DNA of 64,000 nucleotides from Fusobacterium gastrosuis (GCF_900095285.1 NZ_LT607734.1:1550001-1614000), one strand, 5' to 3'; positions 54,062-62,732 are shown, counted from the stretch's first letter. Translations and numbers: made by a program. Notes: a model not told the origin generated them from the letters alone.

Positions 54062-55285
54062 CTATGCATCTTCAGGTAAAATTTTATGCAATACTATTCC
54101 TACAAGGGCTGCTATTGCAAGTCCAGATATAGATATTGCGTCATACACTGCTATATTATCAATAGCAATTCCTAAAACAAAAATTAATGAAGCTATTACT
54201 AGATTTCTAGAATGTGAGAAATCTAGTTGGGCTTCAACAATTGTTCTTGCACCAACTGCTGCTATCATTCCAAACAATATTATTGATACTCCTCCCATAA
54301 CAGGTGTCGGTATTGTTTGCAGTATTACCCCAAATTTCCCTATAAATCCCAATACTATTGCTATAACTGCTGCTATTCTTAAAATTGAAGGATCATAAAC
54401 TTTCGTAACGGCTAAAACTCCTGTATTTTCACCATATGTCGTATTAGCTGGTCCTCCAATAAGCCCTGCTGCCATAGTTGCAAGTCCATCTCCCAGTAAT
54501 GTTCTATGTACACCTGGATCTTTAAAGAAATCTTTTCCTACAACTGCACCATTCGTTGTTATATCTCCTATGTGTTCAATAAAAACAACTAAAGCTATTG
54601 GTGCTATTGCCACTACACCAGTAAAAGAAAAATCCGGTACAGTAGTAAGAGAAGTCATTGCATCATCAGACAATCCTATCCAACTTGCTTCAGCTACTTT
54701 TGAAAATTCTACATCTCCTAAAAGATAAGCTAAAGTATAACCCACAATAACTGATATTAAAATTGGCACTAATCTGAAAAATGATTTTTTCAATATACTT
54801 ATTCCTACCATTGTTAAAACAACCACAGAAGAAATTATAAGCCCATCTTTATCAAAAGTTCCATTTGAATATCCTGCCATACTCAAAGCAACTGGGCTTA
54901 ATCTCAATCCTATAACCATTATGATAGGACCTACCACTACCGGTGGAAAAAATGATTTTACTCTTTCAACTCCAAATTTTAAAACTACTAATGACATTGC
55001 CACATAAACTAAACCCGCTGCAATTATTCCACCTTTTAAAATCCCTGGGCCATAATCTTTTAAAACTAATGCGGTTGCACCAATAAAAGCAAATGATGAT
55101 CCTAAAAATACAGGAACTATTCCTTTGGTTACACTATGGAATATAAGAGTTCCCAAACCTGCTGCTATAAGTGCAATAGATGGATTTAATCCTGTTAAAA
55201 AAGGAACTAAAACAGTTGCTCCAAACATTGCAAGTACATGTTGAATTCCCAATATAAACTTCATTTTAAAATCTAATTTTTCCAT
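54062..55285 (-). CDS. uraA: Uracil permease (NCS2 family)
   Basis: 407 residues with about 12-14 membrane segments. GIQHVLAMFGATVLVPFLTG and the NCS2 signature VVGPIIMVIGLRLSPVA are present, with GGPANTTYGENTGVLAVT as the later conserved loop whose Glu binds the base. It takes up uracil. GGAGGAG precedes the start. First gene of uraA-luxS-pepF. Confidence 0.92.
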   Translation of the reverse strand: MEKLDFKMKFILGIQHVLAMFGATVLVPFLTGLNPSIALIAAGLGTLIFHSVTKGIVPVFLGSSFAFIGATALVLKDYGPGILKGGIIAAGLVYVAMSLVVLKFGVERVKSFFPPVVVGPIIMVIGLRLSPVALSMAGYSNGTFDKDGLIISSVVVLTMVGISILKKSFFRLVPILISVIVGYTLAYLLGDVEFSKVAEASWIGLSDDAMTSLTTVPDFSFTGVVAIAPIALVVFIEHIGDITTNGAVVGKDFFKDPGVHRTLLGDGLATMAAGLIGGPANTTYGENTGVLAVTKVYDPSILRIAAVIAIVLGFIGKFGVILQTIPTPVMGGVSIILFGMIAAVGARTIVEAQLDFSHSRNLVIASLIFVLGIAIDNIAVYDAISISGLAIAALVGIVLHKILPEDA

Positions 55286-55313
55286 TTCTCCTCCATAATA
55301 TATTTTTATATCT

Positions 55314-55344
55314 CTATAAAAAGAGATAGATTTCTCTATCTCTT
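55314..55344 (-). terminator. Terminator after the thioesterase gene, just upstream of uraA
   Basis: Read leftward: AAGAGATAGA, loop GAAA, TCTATCTCTT, then TTTTATAG. As no clear promoter is seen between it and uraA, it could also act as an attenuator in front of uraA. Confidence 0.7.
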
Positions 55345-55352
55345 ATAAAAAA

Positions 55353-55745
55353 TTATTTTGTAGTGTTTTTTAATTTTTCAAAAAATTTAACCGTATCAAT
55401 TATAAATCTTGTATGGGTACCTTCTCCCACTAGAATATTTCCATCTGTTTCATAAACTGCGACATCAAATACTAATTTTTTTCTGTCTATCTCTTTTAAA
55501 GTAGAAACTACTTTCATTTCTGTCCCAACTAAGCTACCCTTTAAATGTTTAATGTTTACTTCTGTTCCTACTGTTGTTAAACCTTCTTCTAATTCTTTTT
55601 GAGCTAATTTTAAAGAAGCTTCTTCCATCCAAGCTATCATAAAAGGTGTTGCAAAAACTTCTACAGCTCCAGATGCAGCCTTTGCAGCAGTTACATCATC
55701 AGTTACAGTTCTTTTAAATTCGTATGTTGTACCTACTTCTAACAT
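55353..55745 (-). CDS. Hotdog-fold thioesterase (FlK-like)
   Basis: 130 residues resembling the fluoroacetyl-CoA thioesterase family: TPFMIAWMEEASLKLAQ supplies the helix Glu and Thr region, and GEGTHTRFIID the conserved His. Most members outside Streptomyces are uncharacterised acyl-CoA thioesterases; fluoroacetate is not implied. AGGAGG precedes the ATG. It may be monocistronic. Confidence 0.88.
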   Translation of the reverse strand: MLEVGTTYEFKRTVTDDVTAAKAASGAVEVFATPFMIAWMEEASLKLAQKELEEGLTTVGTEVNIKHLKGSLVGTEMKVVSTLKEIDRKKLVFDVAVYETDGNILVGEGTHTRFIIDTVKFFEKLKNTTK

Positions 55746-55842
55746 AAATCCTCCTATATAAACCTAACTTTATTTAACCCTTTTGATAGTCTATAACAAT
55801 TTACAAAATAAGTCAATTTTATTTTTATATAAATATCTAATT

Positions 55843-56469
55843 CTATTTCAGAATAGCTAAAACTTTCCCACTCTCAAAATTTATATTTGCATTATTTTCA
55901 GATATGATATTACTCATACATCTACTATCGCCACGAAATAAATCTAAATTGTCTACCTCATATTTAAAACCATGTAAATTCAATTTTTTTATTCTATCTG
56001 AGTAAATTATAAAAGAAATCTTTTTGTTTTTCATATTTTTAAAATCATAATTTTTATCTATACTAAAAATTAAATTTTTTTGACTTAAAAAATATAAATT
56101 TTTATATTTAAAACATAAATTTAGATTTGTTAATTCATGATCTATATCTCCACCAAGACCTGCTATACAATAAATTTTCTCATACTTTTTTCCCAATAGA
56201 TAATTTATTAATAACTCTGAATCTGTGTTATCTTTTTCTATTGGAAATTTTTTTATTTTGACACCATTTGATATATAGCTTTTCAAAACATTTTTATCTA
56301 TTGAATCTAAATCTCCCCAAATCTCTAATGGCATTATATTTAAAGAAAAGGAGATATTTGCTCCTCCATCTGCACAATAAACATCTCCTGCTTCATTTTT
56401 TATAAAATTTTTATAAAATTCTTTCTTACCAAGTAAAGCTCCATTAAAAAACACATATGCTACTTTCAT
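55843..56469 (-). CDS. thiN: Thiamine pyrophosphokinase
   Basis: 208 residues. CADGGANI, IWGDLDSI, FPIEKDNTDSELLINY and GGDIDHELTNL are the family motifs for ATP and thiamine binding. It converts thiamine to thiamine diphosphate. The start overlaps the previous stop in TAATG, so translation is coupled to the EEP gene. Confidence 0.94.
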   Translation of the reverse strand: MKVAYVFFNGALLGKKEFYKNFIKNEAGDVYCADGGANISFSLNIMPLEIWGDLDSIDKNVLKSYISNGVKIKKFPIEKDNTDSELLINYLLGKKYEKIYCIAGLGGDIDHELTNLNLCFKYKNLYFLSQKNLIFSIDKNYDFKNMKNKKISFIIYSDRIKKLNLHGFKYEVDNLDLFRGDSRCMSNIISENNANINFESGKVLAILK

Positions 56470-57293
56470 TAATCATCGTCCTTCAATGTTTCAACTGTAA
56501 TAAATATCGGTATATGATCTGAAATCTCTTCTCTCATTCTTGCATAATTTCCATCTGCAAAATCCAAAGCCCCACTCACACCCGTAAATTCTTTTGTAAA
56601 TTTTGTACTTATAAACATATTGTCATATGAATTAGCTCTTCCTCTTGGGGATAAAGTTGTTTTTATTGATGGATCTATTGCATATGTAATTTTATCTGTT
56701 GATTTTAAAAGAGGTCTAAATGATTCATCTAAAGCATATAAATTAAAATCTCCTGCTAAAATTATATCTTGTTCTTTCTTATCTTTATCTTGAAAATATT
56801 CATATACATCTATCATTTTAAAATTTTCAGCTTTTCTTTGTGACTCTCCATCTCCATAAATAGTATGAACTAAAACAAAAGTAAAATCAAAATTATCGAT
56901 TTTAAATGTTGCTCCATATGGTTCTCTTAAAAAAGAACTTTTTCCATCCTTATAAAAACCATTAGATTTCACAAATTTGACTTTATTTTTTTTATATACA
57001 TATGCGAAATATTCTTTATGATTTTTTGAACCTACCCCATATGATGAAACATGATATTCCCATTTTTCTTTAGTTTGTTTATTAAGTTCATCCACTAAAT
57101 CTTCAACACCATCTTTATTTATAACCTCTACCAAACCAATTATATCAAATCCTTTTATTATATCTGCAGTTTTAGTCATATTTTTTTTACTATCACCTAA
57201 TCTCAAAATATTAAAACTTGCAATATAGGCTTCTTCAGAAAAGCACATTATTGATACAATTAAAAATAAAATTCCAAAAAATATTTTTTTCAT
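56469..57293 (-). CDS. Secreted endonuclease/exonuclease/phosphatase-family protein
   Basis: 274 residues with a signal peptide (IFFGILFLIVSIMCFS) ending before EEAYIASFNILRLG. The EEP fold is supported by ASFNILRLG, GLVEVINKDG with the metal Glu, LAGDFNLYA and EISDHIPIF with the catalytic Asp-His. Candidates are an extracellular DNase or a phosphodiesterase. A secreted nuclease could help DNA scavenging, but that is inference. AAAGGAG gives the start. Confidence 0.9.
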   Translation of the reverse strand: MKKIFFGILFLIVSIMCFSEEAYIASFNILRLGDSKKNMTKTADIIKGFDIIGLVEVINKDGVEDLVDELNKQTKEKWEYHVSSYGVGSKNHKEYFAYVYKKNKVKFVKSNGFYKDGKSSFLREPYGATFKIDNFDFTFVLVHTIYGDGESQRKAENFKMIDVYEYFQDKDKKEQDIILAGDFNLYALDESFRPLLKSTDKITYAIDPSIKTTLSPRGRANSYDNMFISTKFTKEFTGVSGALDFADGNYARMREEISDHIPIFITVETLKDDD

Positions 57294-57386
57294 TACTTTC
57301 TCCTTTTTTTTATTTTTTTCATTTTATCATTTTTAAAAAAAAATATCTAGCAATAATAAGTTCTAATGTTTTTTAAATTTAAAAAA

Positions 57387-57398
57387 ATGTGATATAAT
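57387..57398 (+). promoter_or_regulatory. Extended -10 promoter of the HAD gene
   Basis: TGTGATATAAT includes TGA-TATAAT (57393-57398). The -35 region is weak. Confidence 0.5.
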
Positions 57399-57432
57399 AT
57401 CCAAGTAATTTAGAGAAGGGGGGTAAGGTATA

Positions 57433-58164
57433 ATGATTGCGGCTTTTTTTGATATTGATGGAACTATATATAGGAATGCTCTACTCATAGAACACTTTAA
57501 AAAAATGATAAAGTATGAACTTTTTGATGATATTCATTATAAGCTCAAGGTGGAAGAAGCCTATCATCTATGGGATATCCGTAAAGGTGATTATGATAAT
57601 TATTTACTTGACTTAATTGAACTTTATAAAAAAGCTTTAAACGGTTTATCTGAACAATATAATAATTTTATCTCTGACCAAGTTGTTTCTCTAAAGGGAA
57701 ACCGAGTTTATACTTACACTCGTGAAATGATAAGGTGGCACAAAGAAAATGGACATAAGGTTATTTTTATTTCAGGGAGTCCTTCTTTTTTAGTTTCAAG
57801 GATGGCTGAGAAATTCGGAGCAGATGAATATTGTGGTTCTATATATGAAATAGACTTCGAGAATAAAAAATTTACAGGAAATATTGTGAAGCCTATGTGG
57901 GATTCACTCCACAAACAAGAAGCAATTAATCAATTTATTGAAAAATACAAGATAGATATGAAAAAAAGTTTTGCTTATGGTGATACAAATGGAGATTTAA
58001 GTATGCTTTCTTCTGTTGGAAACCCCAGAGCAATAAATCCTAGTAAGGAACTTTTAAAAAATATTAAAAATAATTTACTTTTAAAAGAAAAAATTGAAAT
58101 AATCGTTGAAAGAAAAGATGTTGTCTACAAACTAAATCCTAATGTAGAAACTATAGAATTTTAA
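57433..58164 (+). CDS. HAD-IB family phosphatase
   Basis: 243 residues. Motif I is FFDIDGTIY with the nucleophile Asp, motif II ISGSPSFL, and the last motif YGDTNGDLSMLS. It resembles the SerB-like HAD-IB group that acts on small phosphoesters such as phosphoserine. GGGGGTAAGG precedes the ATG. It stands before the rrf2 gene with its own promoter. Confidence 0.88.
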   Translation: MIAAFFDIDGTIYRNALLIEHFKKMIKYELFDDIHYKLKVEEAYHLWDIRKGDYDNYLLDLIELYKKALNGLSEQYNNFISDQVVSLKGNRVYTYTREMIRWHKENGHKVIFISGSPSFLVSRMAEKFGADEYCGSIYEIDFENKKFTGNIVKPMWDSLHKQEAINQFIEKYKIDMKKSFAYGDTNGDLSMLSSVGNPRAINPSKELLKNIKNNLLLKEKIEIIVERKDVVYKLNPNVETIEF

Positions 58165-58207
58165 AATATACTCTAATAAAATATATACTAAAATATTTAA
58201 AAATATG

Positions 58208-58236
58208 TTTACTTTTTATATATTTTTTTGTATAAT
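58208..58236 (+). promoter_or_regulatory. Promoter of the second rrf2 gene
   Basis: TTTACT (58208-58213), 17 bases, TATAAT (58231-58236). Confidence 0.7.
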
Positions 58237-58275
58237 ATATAACAATGTTAATATACTTTTAAGAAAGGTGAAAAA

Positions 58276-58686
58276 ATGAAAATAAAGAACGAAGTAAGAT
58301 ATGCTTTACAAATAATATATTACCTTACTCTACATAGAGATAAAGAAATTATATCTTCAAATGAAATTTCTATAGAAGAAAATATTCCAAGACTTTTTTG
58401 TTTGCGTATAATAAAAAAACTTGAAAAAGCAGGTATAGTAAAAATTTACAGAGGTGCTAAAGGTGGTTACTCACTTTCTAGAGATCCAAAAAGACTTACT
58501 TTTAGAGATATCATAGAAATAATTGATGATGATATTGTACTGCAACCTTGTATAGACAGTGAAACTATTTGTTCAAGAAGAGGTACTGATTGTAACATCA
58601 GAAGAGCTTTGAAATATATTCAAGAAGAGCTTTTAAATGATTTTGATAAAATTAATTTCTACGATTTAGTTAAAAATAATCTTTAG
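58276..58686 (+). CDS. Rrf2-family regulator with three-Cys cluster motif
   Basis: 136 residues, a paralogue of the regulator at 40960 (same length and matching ENIPRLFCLRIIKKLEKAG and YRGAKGGYSLSRDP). Here the sensor region has three regularly placed Cys (PCIDSETICSRRGTDC), as in IscR/NsrR types that bind an Fe-S cluster. That suggests response to oxygen, NO or Fe-S state. The next promoter carries a palindrome and is a likely target. GAAAGG precedes the ATG. Confidence 0.92.
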   Translation: MKIKNEVRYALQIIYYLTLHRDKEIISSNEISIEENIPRLFCLRIIKKLEKAGIVKIYRGAKGGYSLSRDPKRLTFRDIIEIIDDDIVLQPCIDSETICSRRGTDCNIRRALKYIQEELLNDFDKINFYDLVKNNL

Positions 58687-58702
58687 TTTTTTAATAAACT
58701 AC

Positions 58703-58738
58703 TTGAAAATTTTTTCTTTAAATGGTAATATATACCAT
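58703..58738 (+). promoter_or_regulatory. Promoter of the PNPOx-like gene with palindromic operator
   Basis: TTGAAA (58703-58708), 17 bases, TAATAT (58726-58731). The palindrome ATGGTA-ATATA-TACCAT (58722-58738) covers the -10. Its position right after an rrf2 gene makes it a good operator candidate. Confidence 0.75.
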
Positions 58739-58790
58739 ATAAGTCAGAATTAAAACTTAAATATAGTCAAATTTAAAAGGAGGTATGCAA

Positions 58791-59189
58791 ATGGCAAAAT
58801 TAACAGATGCAATGAAAGAGATAATAACTACTCAACTTGGATGGGTTGCAACAGTAAAAGAAGACGGTACTCCTAATATAGGACCAAAAAGATCTTGTCG
58901 TATTTATGATGATCAAACTTTAATATTCAATGAAAATACTGGTGGAGAAATCATGAAAAATATTCAAAGAGGTTCTAAAGTAGCTATTGGATATGCTAAT
59001 TGGGAAAAATTAGATGGTTATAGATTCACAGGAACTGCTGAAGTGCACACTGAAGGAAAATACTATGATGAAGCTGTAGAATGGGCTAAAGGTAAAATGG
59101 GAGTTCCTAAGGCTGCAGTAATATTCCATATTGAAGAAATTTATACTTTAAGATCTGGAGCAACAGCTGGAACAAAAATAACTGAATAA
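58791..59189 (+). CDS. Pyridoxamine-5'-phosphate-oxidase-like flavin protein
   Basis: 132 residues of the FMN-binding split-barrel group: LGWVATVKEDGTPNIGPKRS, IFNENTGGEIMKNIQRG and KVAIGYANWEKLDGYRFTG. The group includes flavin reductases and many proteins of unknown substrate; true PNPOx is longer. Two ATGs lie near AAAGGAGG; the second (58791) has correct spacing. Probably under control of the upstream Rrf2 regulator. Confidence 0.88.
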   Translation: MAKLTDAMKEIITTQLGWVATVKEDGTPNIGPKRSCRIYDDQTLIFNENTGGEIMKNIQRGSKVAIGYANWEKLDGYRFTGTAEVHTEGKYYDEAVEWAKGKMGVPKAAVIFHIEEIYTLRSGATAGTKITE

Positions 59190-59199
59190 TACAAAAAAG

Positions 59200-59231
59200 A
59201 GGTGTTAAGTTCTTTACTTAGCACCTTTATT
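59200..59231 (+). terminator. Intrinsic terminator after the PNPOx-like gene
   Basis: AGGTGTTAAGT (59200-59210) pairs, with one T:G wobble, with ACTTAGCACCT (59216-59226), followed by a T-rich tail. Confidence 0.75.
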
Positions 59232-59287
59232 TTTATTAAATAGAAAAGTGAAATTTTTAGATTATACAATTTATTATTCTAAATTTA

Positions 59288-59313
59288 AAAAGCCAATAAT
59301 TATATTGGCTTTT
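59288..59313. terminator. Terminator for the leftward nrdDG operon
   Basis: AAAAGCCAATA (59288-59298) pairs with TATTGGCTTTT (59303-59313); leftward it is followed by T. It may work in both directions. Confidence 0.75.
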
Positions 59314-59355
59314 AAATGATTATATAACTAAAAAAGATTTTCATATTTCTATATT

Positions 59356-59865
59356 TTATTCAACAAACAAAATTGGAGTATTAGAGTTCAAACTTTTTTT
59401 TATGTCTATAACTCTTTGGTTAGAGCTTCCTCTCCATTTTAAATTTAAGTTTTTTAACTCTTCCTTAAATTTTCCATCAATTAATATATCACATAATTCT
59501 ATAAGCTCTTTCCTATTTTTATCTTCTATAATCTCTTCCCATGTAAAACCAGACCATATCCAAATATCTCTATCTGGTAATTCTTTTTTAAATTTTTTTA
59601 AAAAGCTTACCAAAGGTATAATATTTTGAGGATATGTCGGATCTCCTCCTAAAAGTGACAATCCTCTTATAGTTTGCCCATATTTTTTAAAAAAATTTAT
59701 AATTTCATCTTCTTGTTTTTGTGTAAATTCTTCACCATAATTCGGATTCCATGTTTCAACATTGAAGCAATTTTTACATCCATGGTTGCAACCACTTACA
59801 AATAAACTTACCCTTATACCTATTCCATTTATCATATCCGCATACTTAATTCCTGAATAATTCAT
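59356..59865 (-). CDS. nrdG: Anaerobic ribonucleotide reductase activating protein
   Basis: 169 residues of the radical-SAM activase. The [4Fe-4S] motif is in GCNHGCKNCFN (CxxxCxxC), with LLGGDPTYPQN as the SAM-binding glycine block. It generates the glycyl radical on NrdD. The ATG comes four bases after the nrdD stop with no clear ribosome site of its own, so it relies on coupled translation. Confidence 0.96.
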   Translation of the reverse strand: MNYSGIKYADMINGIGIRVSLFVSGCNHGCKNCFNVETWNPNYGEEFTQKQEDEIINFFKKYGQTIRGLSLLGGDPTYPQNIIPLVSFLKKFKKELPDRDIWIWSGFTWEEIIEDKNRKELIELCDILIDGKFKEELKNLNLKWRGSSNQRVIDIKKSLNSNTPILFVE

Positions 59866-59869
59866 AATA

Positions 59870-62062
59870 TTAGTTGTGTTTTACTCTATTCATAATTTCT
59901 TTTTGCTTTCCTTTATTAAAAGGTCTAGCATTTGGCTGAGATAGATACCCACATACTCTCCTTATAACACTCATTTGATTTCCATCATGATTTCCACATT
60001 GCGGACATGTAAAACCATCTTTTGTAGCTGTAAATTCTCCTTTAAATCCACATATATGGCATTTATCTACTGGTTGATTTATTCCCATATAGTGAATTCC
60101 AACAGCTTTTGCATATCTTAAAATATCTGGAATAGCTTCAATATTTTTAGTCAATGAATCTGTTTCTATATAGCTTATATGTCCTCCGCTTGAATATTTG
60201 TGTCCTAAGGCTTCTTGTCTTAACTTTTCAAAAGGATTCATATTTATTCTTGAAGAAACATGAAATGAATTATCATAATATCCTTTATCTGTTATTCCTT
60301 CTATATCCCCAAATTCAGCTTTATCAACTCTTGCAAATCTATCACAAAGAGATTCAGATGGTGTCCCATATAAAGCTATTCCTAAATTATATTGTTTTTT
60401 ATATTCTTCCAGCTTTCCTCTTATATATTTTAATATATTAAAAGTCTTTTCATGTATTTCTTCAGATTGTGAAAAATCTTTTCCATAAAGTAGTTGTGAA
60501 ACTTCACTAAGCCCAATATATCCGATAGAAACTGTTGCATATCCACCCCATATTAAATCTTCAATAGTTTCTTTGGCATTTTTTTGTGCCAATGCACCTG
60601 ACATCCATAATATTGGAGCAACTTCTGCTGTTGTTTTTTCTAAATATTTTGCTCTAAACAAGCAGTTGTCTTTACAAATATCTAATATTCTATCCAATTC
60701 TTTATAAAATCCTGCTTCATTACCCTTATTTTTTATAGCTATTCTTGGCAAATTTATTGTAGTCGCTCCTATATTAAATCTACCTGAATATTTTTCCTTA
60801 CCATCTTTATCAAACCATGGATATAAAAAGGCTCTACATCCCATAGGATAAACCACAGTTCCTTTTTTTAGTTGTTCTTCTGTTATGAATAAAATATCAG
60901 GATAAATAGATTTAGTCATACATTGAAATGCAAGTTGAGAAATATCCCAATTTGGATCTCCTTCATTTAAATTTAAACCTTCACACATTGCATATACAAT
61001 TTTAGGGAATATTGCAGTTTCTTTTTTAGATCCAAAGCCTGCCATTCTTGTTTTTAACACATACTCTTGTACCAGTCTTCCTTCCCAAGAAGTTTCTGTT
61101 CCTATACCCACCGTTGTAAAAGGTGTCTGTCCATTCACAGTTGATAGCGAATTTATTTCATATTCCAAGCCTTGCATAGCTTGCTTAACTGATTCTTCTG
61201 TCATATCAGTTGAATATTTATGTGTCTTTGAATATTTTTCTTTTAATTCTTTATTTTCTATATCAATAATTTCATACTTTTCTTTTATTTTTTCTATTTC
61301 AGAATCTTCTAATTGTTCTATATATTTAAGCCCTTTTAAAAAATGCTTTTTGAATGTCTTTTTTATATACGGAACCAAAGCTCTATCCAAATATGGAATA
61401 GAACAACCTCCATATGTATTTGATGAAACGGAAGCTATAATTTGGACTATATGGCCTACTGCCACATCCACAGAATTTGGCTCCAACATTTTTGCATTTC
61501 CAATATTGCATCCACCTTTTAACATTACTTCTATATCTACAAGTTCACAATTTGTTTCTCTAAATAATAAATAATCTAAATCATGTAAATGAATTTCACC
61601 TTTTATATGTGCATTCTTTATGTGAGTAGGAACTATTTTATTCAAATAATAATCTCTTGATGAAATTCCAGCTAATAAATCTCTTTGAACTGAAATAGTT
61701 TTTGAATCCTTATTTGCATTTTCAGAAAGTAATTTGTCATTAGAAGCATCTACAAGTTCAGCTATTTGTTTATAAATACTTTTTTCTTTTTCTCTAATTT
61801 CTGTCTTCAATGTTCTATAACTTTGATATGCCATAGCTATATCCTTTTCTGAGGATGCCATAAGTTTTTTAACTACCATATCTTGGATTTCTTCGACAGT
61901 TAATATTTTTTCATCAGCATTTTCAATTTGGGTAGCTATTTTTTCTATTAATTCTTTATTAATGAGCCCTGAATTTTTTTCAAATGCCATACTGATAGCT
62001 TTAATAATTCTGTTTTTATCAAAATCTACGACAGTTCCATCCCTTTTTATAACCCTTTTCAT
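59870..62062 (-). CDS. nrdD: Anaerobic ribonucleoside-triphosphate reductase (class III)
   Basis: 730 residues. An N-terminal ATP-cone (KRVIKRDGTVVDFDKNRIIKA, residues 1-~95, split) gives allosteric control. The catalytic domain includes GGCSIPYLDRALVPY, and the C-terminus has a four-Cys zinc site (CHICG, CPQCG) and the glycyl-radical site RRVCGYLSQPNARPF. It makes deoxyribonucleotides without oxygen. AAAGGGTGA precedes the ATG. Two NrdR boxes lie upstream. Confidence 0.97.
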   Translation of the reverse strand: MKRVIKRDGTVVDFDKNRIIKAISMAFEKNSGLINKELIEKIATQIENADEKILTVEEIQDMVVKKLMASSEKDIAMAYQSYRTLKTEIREKEKSIYKQIAELVDASNDKLLSENANKDSKTISVQRDLLAGISSRDYYLNKIVPTHIKNAHIKGEIHLHDLDYLLFRETNCELVDIEVMLKGGCNIGNAKMLEPNSVDVAVGHIVQIIASVSSNTYGGCSIPYLDRALVPYIKKTFKKHFLKGLKYIEQLEDSEIEKIKEKYEIIDIENKELKEKYSKTHKYSTDMTEESVKQAMQGLEYEINSLSTVNGQTPFTTVGIGTETSWEGRLVQEYVLKTRMAGFGSKKETAIFPKIVYAMCEGLNLNEGDPNWDISQLAFQCMTKSIYPDILFITEEQLKKGTVVYPMGCRAFLYPWFDKDGKEKYSGRFNIGATTINLPRIAIKNKGNEAGFYKELDRILDICKDNCLFRAKYLEKTTAEVAPILWMSGALAQKNAKETIEDLIWGGYATVSIGYIGLSEVSQLLYGKDFSQSEEIHEKTFNILKYIRGKLEEYKKQYNLGIALYGTPSESLCDRFARVDKAEFGDIEGITDKGYYDNSFHVSSRINMNPFEKLRQEALGHKYSSGGHISYIETDSLTKNIEAIPDILRYAKAVGIHYMGINQPVDKCHICGFKGEFTATKDGFTCPQCGNHDGNQMSVIRRVCGYLSQPNARPFNKGKQKEIMNRVKHN

Positions 62063-62105
62063 TTCTACTCACCCTTTCTATTTTTTATTATTCAGATTTG
62101 AATTC

Positions 62106-62114
62106 ATTATATCA
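62106..62114 (-). promoter_or_regulatory. Extended -10 of nrdDG
   Basis: Read leftward TGATATAAT (TATAAT at 62106-62111). It lies 20 bases beyond the proximal NrdR box, so NrdR would block polymerase. Confidence 0.6.
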
Positions 62115-62131
62115 TAAAATATTAAAAAAAA

Positions 62132-62179
62132 ATACAATATATTGTTATTTTTTTTAAAAATATATACAATATATTGTAT
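62132..62179 (-). promoter_or_regulatory. Pair of NrdR boxes upstream of nrdDG
   Basis: ACAATATATTGT occurs twice, at 62134-62145 and 62166-62177. The 32-bp spacing puts both on the same helix face, three turns apart, the standard NrdR arrangement. The nrdR gene is not in the window. Confidence 0.88.
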
Positions 62180-62212
62180 TTATTATAATAATAGTTTATA
62201 TTTAGCTATTTA

Positions 62213-62280
62213 TAAAAAATCAACTTTACCAGCCGTTTCCTCTACTACTACAGTGGCTCTGCGGCTTATTAGGTTATCTT
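62213..62280 (-). other. GC-richer, structured segment of unknown nature
   Basis: About 60 bases near 50% G+C in a very A/T-rich gap, with no ORF. Leftward it reads AACC, AGCCG, about 26 bases, CGGCT, GGT, GTT and then TTTTTT, so it can fold as a long hairpin with a terminator-like tail. A TATAAT for leftward transcription lies near 62296-62302. It may be a small RNA or a decayed RNA element. I could not match it to a known family. Confidence 0.35.
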
Positions 62281-62302
62281 CAAAAATTAAATTTATATTA
62301 TA

Positions 62303-62337
62303 TAAAAAGGATTGATTGTAATTACAACCAATCCCTT
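62303..62337 (-). terminator. Intrinsic terminator after hup
   Basis: Read leftward: GGGATTGGTTGTAAT pairs with ATTACAATCAATCC with one mismatch, followed by five T. Confidence 0.8.
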
Positions 62338-62349
62338 ACTTATAATTTA

Positions 62350-62631
62350 TTATTTAATCTTTGCTACTTTATCTGCTAAAGTTTTTCCAACTTTGAATTT
62401 AACAACTTTTTTAGCTTTAACTTTAATTTTTTTCTTAGTTTGAGGGTTCATAACTTCTCTAGCTTCTCTTTTTTTAACTTCCCATGATCCAAATCCTATG
62501 AATCTTACTCCATTTCCAGCAAGTAAAGCTCCTTCAACAGTTTCTAAGAAAGCATTTACTAATCTTTCTGAATCTTTTAATTTTAATCCACCTTTTTCTG
62601 CAAATGCAGCAACAAATTCTTTTTTAGTCAT
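62350..62631 (-). CDS. hup: HU-family DNA-binding protein
   Basis: 93 residues with the family N-terminus MTKKEFVAAFAEKGGLKLKD, central GFGSWEVKKREAREVMNPQT (the DNA-arm signature) and KKVVKFKVGKTLADKV. It bends and compacts DNA as a dimer. TATGGAGG lies before the ATG. Confidence 0.95.
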   Translation of the reverse strand: MTKKEFVAAFAEKGGLKLKDSERLVNAFLETVEGALLAGNGVRFIGFGSWEVKKREAREVMNPQTKKKIKVKAKKVVKFKVGKTLADKVAKIK

Positions 62632-62703
62632 ATCAAAACCTCCATATATTTAAATTAAAATTTAGTTTTTACCGATATTTCTTGTTACTTTTTTTCTAAC
62701 CGA

Positions 62704-62732
62704 ATTCTACTATAAATAATTAGCTATGTCAA
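62704..62732 (-). promoter_or_regulatory. Promoter of hup
   Basis: Read leftward: TTGACA (62727-62732), 17 bases, TAGAAT (62704-62709). Confidence 0.85.

Noticed and set aside
55353-55745. Fluoroacetate resistance function for the FlK-like protein
   Set aside because: Family resemblance alone; most relatives are general or unknown thioesterases and no fluorometabolite genes are nearby.
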